Origin: Peptococcaceae bacterium UBA7702 | GTDB taxonomy: Bacteria; Bacillota; Dehalobacteriia; UBA7702 | DNA length: 14,670 bases | Assembly (NCBI GenBank): GCA_002482535.1 | Contig: DLGE01000015.1 | Coordinates: forward strand, 1 to 14,670 | Reading direction: 5' to 3' | Part shown: piece by piece, positions 13,809 to 14,670 of the stretch | Numbering within the stretch: position 1 is the first letter of the stretch | Layout of the letters: each line of letters starts with the position of its first letter | Notes under the pieces: model-generated | The model's input: the letters and a program-made list of their open reading frames with translations, nothing else | Database searches by the model: none | What the model was told of the DNA's origin: nothing | Position numbers and translations under genes: made by a program

Positions 13809-14639
13809 ATGAAGAAAATATGGATCGTTCTGTGTCCCCTGTTTTTCACGTTTTTCATTGTGGGCTGCGGCAATCAAGATGATGAAGCTTCCAAATATCA
13901 AACCATGATTCCGGCACAGACCTACACCTATTACGCCGTGTCTCCCGACGAAGCGGAAATCACCCTGGACATGAAGTTCTTCTGCCCTGCCTCGATTTCC
14001 AAAACAGAGCTGGCCGAAACCGCTTTCACCTTGGGCAACAGCGGCGCCATCCGAGTGGTGAAAAGTGAAATCATGTCCACTGCCGATATCGAGGAAGCCG
14101 ACTACTACTTCGCCCAGATATTGCTGACCTTGGATATAGAGACCATGGCCTCGGATACCCTTTCCTTTCACAGCCTCACCTATACGGTACCGGGAAAAGA
14201 TCCCCAATTTCTCCACCTTGGGCCCACCATCATCGACCGGCATTTCGCGGCTGACCAAAACGCCAAAGTCCTCAGCATAGGGGAACAAAACAAGATTATG
14301 ACATCAGACACCCTGGTGACCGAGTACCGGGGCTATCCCGACAATCCCAATTATTACTTTGATTTGTGGGAAATCTACCCGGAAATCATGTTTTACCAGG
14401 TGCGGCCGGTCTGGCAGTACACCGTAGACGGCCAGTTATACTATTCTTTTCAGCAGAAAGACGACGGTATGCTGCAACAAATTGACGTTTCCAACGTTCC
14501 TCAAGAAGGCGAACTGAAATCGGCGCTGGAAGCCTTTCAGGACGCCTACGCCCCCTACAAAGAGGTCTATGACGCGGGGCAAGCCGGCCGCGACACAAAC
14601 CCGGATCCCCCGGCATACGATCTGTTCATTATCAGATAA
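13809..14639 (+). CDS. Uncharacterised lipoprotein
   Basis: I do not recognise a family. The 276-residue protein begins MKKIWIVLC and has a type II signal peptide ending in IVGC, with the lipid-modified cysteine at residue 20, then an acidic Asn/Asp/Glu spacer. The mature part is rich in Tyr, Asp and Thr and has no obvious repeats, membrane spans or catalytic motif; alternating polar and hydrophobic residues suggest a largely beta-stranded extracellular domain. The frame is open upstream to 13638, but the promoter at 13734-13762 and the ribosome site GAGGAG, 8 bases before the ATG at 13809, fix this start. It is divergent from spoVT with 249 bases between them. No terminator is visible in the 31 bases that remain after the stop. 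Confidence 0.85.
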   Translation: MKKIWIVLCPLFFTFFIVGCGNQDDEASKYQTMIPAQTYTYYAVSPDEAEITLDMKFFCPASISKTELAETAFTLGNSGAIRVVKSEIMSTADIEEADYYFAQILLTLDIETMASDTLSFHSLTYTVPGKDPQFLHLGPTIIDRHFAADQNAKVLSIGEQNKIMTSDTLVTEYRGYPDNPNYYFDLWEIYPEIMFYQVRPVWQYTVDGQLYYSFQQKDDGMLQQIDVSNVPQEGELKSALEAFQDAYAPYKEVYDAGQAGRDTNPDPPAYDLFIIR

Positions 14640-14670
14640 AACGCTGAAAACGAAACAAAACGAAAGGGGT

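Overview
The window looks like chromosomal DNA of an endospore-forming member of the Bacillota, most likely class Clostridia. The reasons are a SpoVT-type sporulation regulator, lipoproteins with type II signal peptides, an S-layer-homology (SLH) protein, a LytR-CpsA-Psr cell-wall enzyme, strong AGGAGG-type ribosome sites and sigma-A promoters. Genus or species cannot be told from the sequence alone. I see no rRNA, tRNA, insertion sequence, phage gene or CRISPR array.

Layout, left to right. Positions 1-62 hold a terminator. Positions 97-1707 (-) encode a secreted leucine-rich-repeat protein with three C-terminal SLH motifs and its own promoter. Positions 1874-7503 (-) form a purine salvage and uptake operon read in the order xpt (xanthine phosphoribosyltransferase), BMP-family lipoprotein, a fused ATPase-permease, and a second permease. 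It starts at a near-consensus promoter and ends at a hairpin near 1830. Positions 7681-8370 (-) encode an unrecognised zinc-ribbon protein, and 8460-9350 (-) encode class I mannose-6-phosphate isomerase. Divergent from that, 9564-10397 (+) encodes a membrane-anchored metallophosphoesterase. It shares a bidirectional terminator with a convergent LCP-family enzyme at 10477-11625 (-). Then come a class I DAHP synthase at 11791-12813 (-), spoVT at 12996-13559 (-) and, divergent from spoVT, an unrecognised lipoprotein at 13809-14639 (+).

How the genes work together. The operon is the one clear functional unit: the lipoprotein captures a nucleoside or purine, the ABC complex imports it, and Xpt converts the base to a nucleotide. 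Several other genes concern the envelope (SLH protein, LCP enzyme, phosphoesterase, ManA as a supplier of mannose-type sugar phosphates), but they are separate transcription units. DAHP synthase stands away from other aromatic-pathway genes.

Most of the window is ordinary core and accessory gene content. The points most worth a second look are the ATPase-permease fusion, hairpins on both sides of the binding-protein gene, a forespore-type promoter candidate in front of spoVT, a DAHP synthase promoter whose -35 lies in the spoVT terminator, and the sharp composition change inside the SLH/LRR gene. I did not find convincing evidence of a wholly new system.
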